Below, in pieces: positions 4,534-5,289 of a stretch of 5,289 nt of DNA. The position numbers and the translations under genes were made by a program. The stretch is from Dehalococcoidales bacterium. GTDB taxonomy: Bacteria > Chloroflexota > Dehalococcoidia > Dehalococcoidales > RBG-16-60-22. The first letter of the stretch is position 1, and every line of letters starts with the position of its first letter. Location of the stretch: contig DAOVRI010000127.1 in assembly GCA_030628245.1 (NCBI GenBank), positions 1 through 5,289 of the forward strand, given 5' to 3'. The notes under the pieces were generated by a model. It was not told the DNA's origin, did not search any database, and saw nothing but the letters and a program-made list of their open reading frames with translations.

Positions 4534-5289
4534 CCTGTCTAATACCGCCAGTACCGCTTTGACGGCCGAGACTTTGAACTCCGGTATCTTGGCTACCGGG
4601 TCCAGCGCTGAATTGGTCAGCACGTTAGCCGGTGACTCCTTCCAGTGGAAAGCCATGAAGGCCAGCCCGGGGGAGGTTTTATCGGTAATATTAACCGGCG
4701 TTTCTATCTTACCTCGCTCCGAAGCTATGCTTATGAGGTCACCATCCATGATGCCGAGCTTCAGCGCATCGGCAGGGTGTATGTCAACGGCACCGTTGGG
4801 CTGGAGGTCGTGCAACACCCGGGTTCTCCGGCTCATGCTGCCCGTGTGCCAGTGCTCCAGTATTCGGCCCGTCGTGAGAATAAGAGGATAGTCGGTAGAA
4901 ACCGATTCCGCCGGGGGTCTGTATTCAACAGCATGGAACTTGCCCAGGCCACGGGTGAACTTGCCTTGATGAAGGGTAGGGGTGCCGGGGTGCTCCCTGT
5001 CTGTGCAGGGCCATTGCAACCCGTAACCCTCCAGCCGGTCATAGTGCATACCACCGTAAATGGGGGTAAGTGATGTCATTTCCTCATTTATATCTGCGGT
5101 GCTCTGGTAAGCAAACGGGTACCCCATCCTGCCAGCCAGCAGGGAAATAATTTCCCAGTCAGGTTTGGCTTCGCCGGGTGGGGTGATGGCTTTCCTGAGT
5201 TTTTGCACCCGCCTCTCGGTACTGGTGTAGGTGCCGTCTTTCTCGGCAAAGGCCGCCGCCGGCAGGATGACATCAGCCAGAACGGCCGT
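4339..5289 (-). CDS. fdhA: Formate dehydrogenase-like molybdopterin oxidoreductase alpha subunit, C-terminal part
   Basis: The gene runs off the window at its 5' end. The visible 316 residues are continuous from base 5289; an apparent GTG start at 5208 is internal, since the upstream codons read ADVILPAAAFAEKDGTYTST, a hallmark of the FdhA/NarB/NuoG-like molybdopterin family. Residues 139-155 contain TTGRILEHWHTGSMSRR, typical of formate dehydrogenase alpha subunits. The molybdopterin-dinucleotide-binding domain follows (about 135-245: GAVDIHPADALKLGIMDGD, then MAFHWKESPANVLTN and IPEFKVSAVKAV). The usual family end is near residue 245-250. Here about 65 more residues follow, including FFARLAENPAGALEEYDLT, a GD and a W-V-G segment, ending in an amphipathic, lysine-rich helix. 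The protein should oxidise formate or reduce CO2 with Mo/W-bis-MGD. The active-site Cys/Sec is outside the window. Other family members with related C-termini cannot be ruled out. It converges on the hydrogenase cluster. Confidence 0.87.
   Translation of the reverse strand, partial: TAVLADVILPAAAFAEKDGTYTSTERRVQKLRKAITPPGEAKPDWEIISLLAGRMGYPFAYQSTADINEEMTSLTPIYGGMHYDRLEGYGLQWPCTDREHPGTPTLHQGKFTRGLGKFHAVEYRPPAESVSTDYPLILTTGRILEHWHTGSMSRRTRVLHDLQPNGAVDIHPADALKLGIMDGDLISIASERGKIETPVNITDKTSPGLAFMAFHWKESPANVLTNSALDPVAKIPEFKVSAVKAVLAVLDRATQDNAFFARLAENPAGALEEYDLTAEEKMAIASGDIRKIESWVGKLDERLKKWLIARLAQEKW

Noticed and set aside
4645..5073. Plus-strand ORF of 142 codons opposite the fdhA-like gene
   Set aside because: The minus strand carries unmistakable molybdopterin oxidoreductase motifs across the same bases, so the plus frame is a shadow.
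5206..5208. GTG 5208 as the true start of the minus-strand gene, giving a short 289-residue protein
   Set aside because: The frame stays open to the window edge and the 27 upstream codons encode a conserved segment of the same family, so the gene is cut by the window and does not start here.

Overview
The window looks like chromosomal DNA from an anaerobic bacterium with hydrogen and formate metabolism of the Hdr/Mvh type. GC content is moderate (roughly half, by eye), starts are ATG or GTG with good Shine-Dalgarno sites, and the genes are tightly packed. The gene style, including an orphan membrane-PAS protein beside the hydrogenase, suggests an uncultured Dehalococcoidia/Chloroflexota, but Desulfobacterota or another Hdr-bearing anaerobe cannot be excluded. 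No rRNA, tRNA, mobile element or CRISPR array was seen.

Positions 1-3193 (+) hold a group 3c [NiFe]-hydrogenase cluster. It consists of the 3' end of mvhD, then mvhG (small subunit), mvhA (large subunit, GTG start) and the hydrogenase maturation protease. The genes overlap or are separated by at most 23 bases. The main surprise is in mvhD. Its reading frame is interrupted at 43-45 by an in-frame TGA, placed where relatives carry a conserved cysteine of the GCHxGDCHY motif. A hairpin with SECIS-like geometry follows at once. The gene is best read as a selenoprotein, and an ordinary ORF caller would miss it or call it broken.

Positions 3213-3938 (+) encode a membrane-anchored PAS protein with a cysteine motif and no output domain. 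Positions 4043-4285 (+) encode a small two-helix membrane protein of the PLDc_N type, preceded by a possible promoter of its own. A short AT-rich spacer (4286-4338) separates it from a convergent gene on the minus strand, 4339-5289. That gene is the C-terminal third or so of a molybdopterin formate dehydrogenase-like catalytic subunit, with an unusual C-terminal extension of about 65 residues.

Functionally, MvhA and MvhG oxidise or produce H2, and MvhD passes electrons to a heterodisulfide reductase-like HdrABC module, which is not in the window. The neighbouring formate dehydrogenase could feed the same hub, as in known Hdr-Mvh-Fdh electron-bifurcating complexes. That link is inferred from family knowledge and proximity only.
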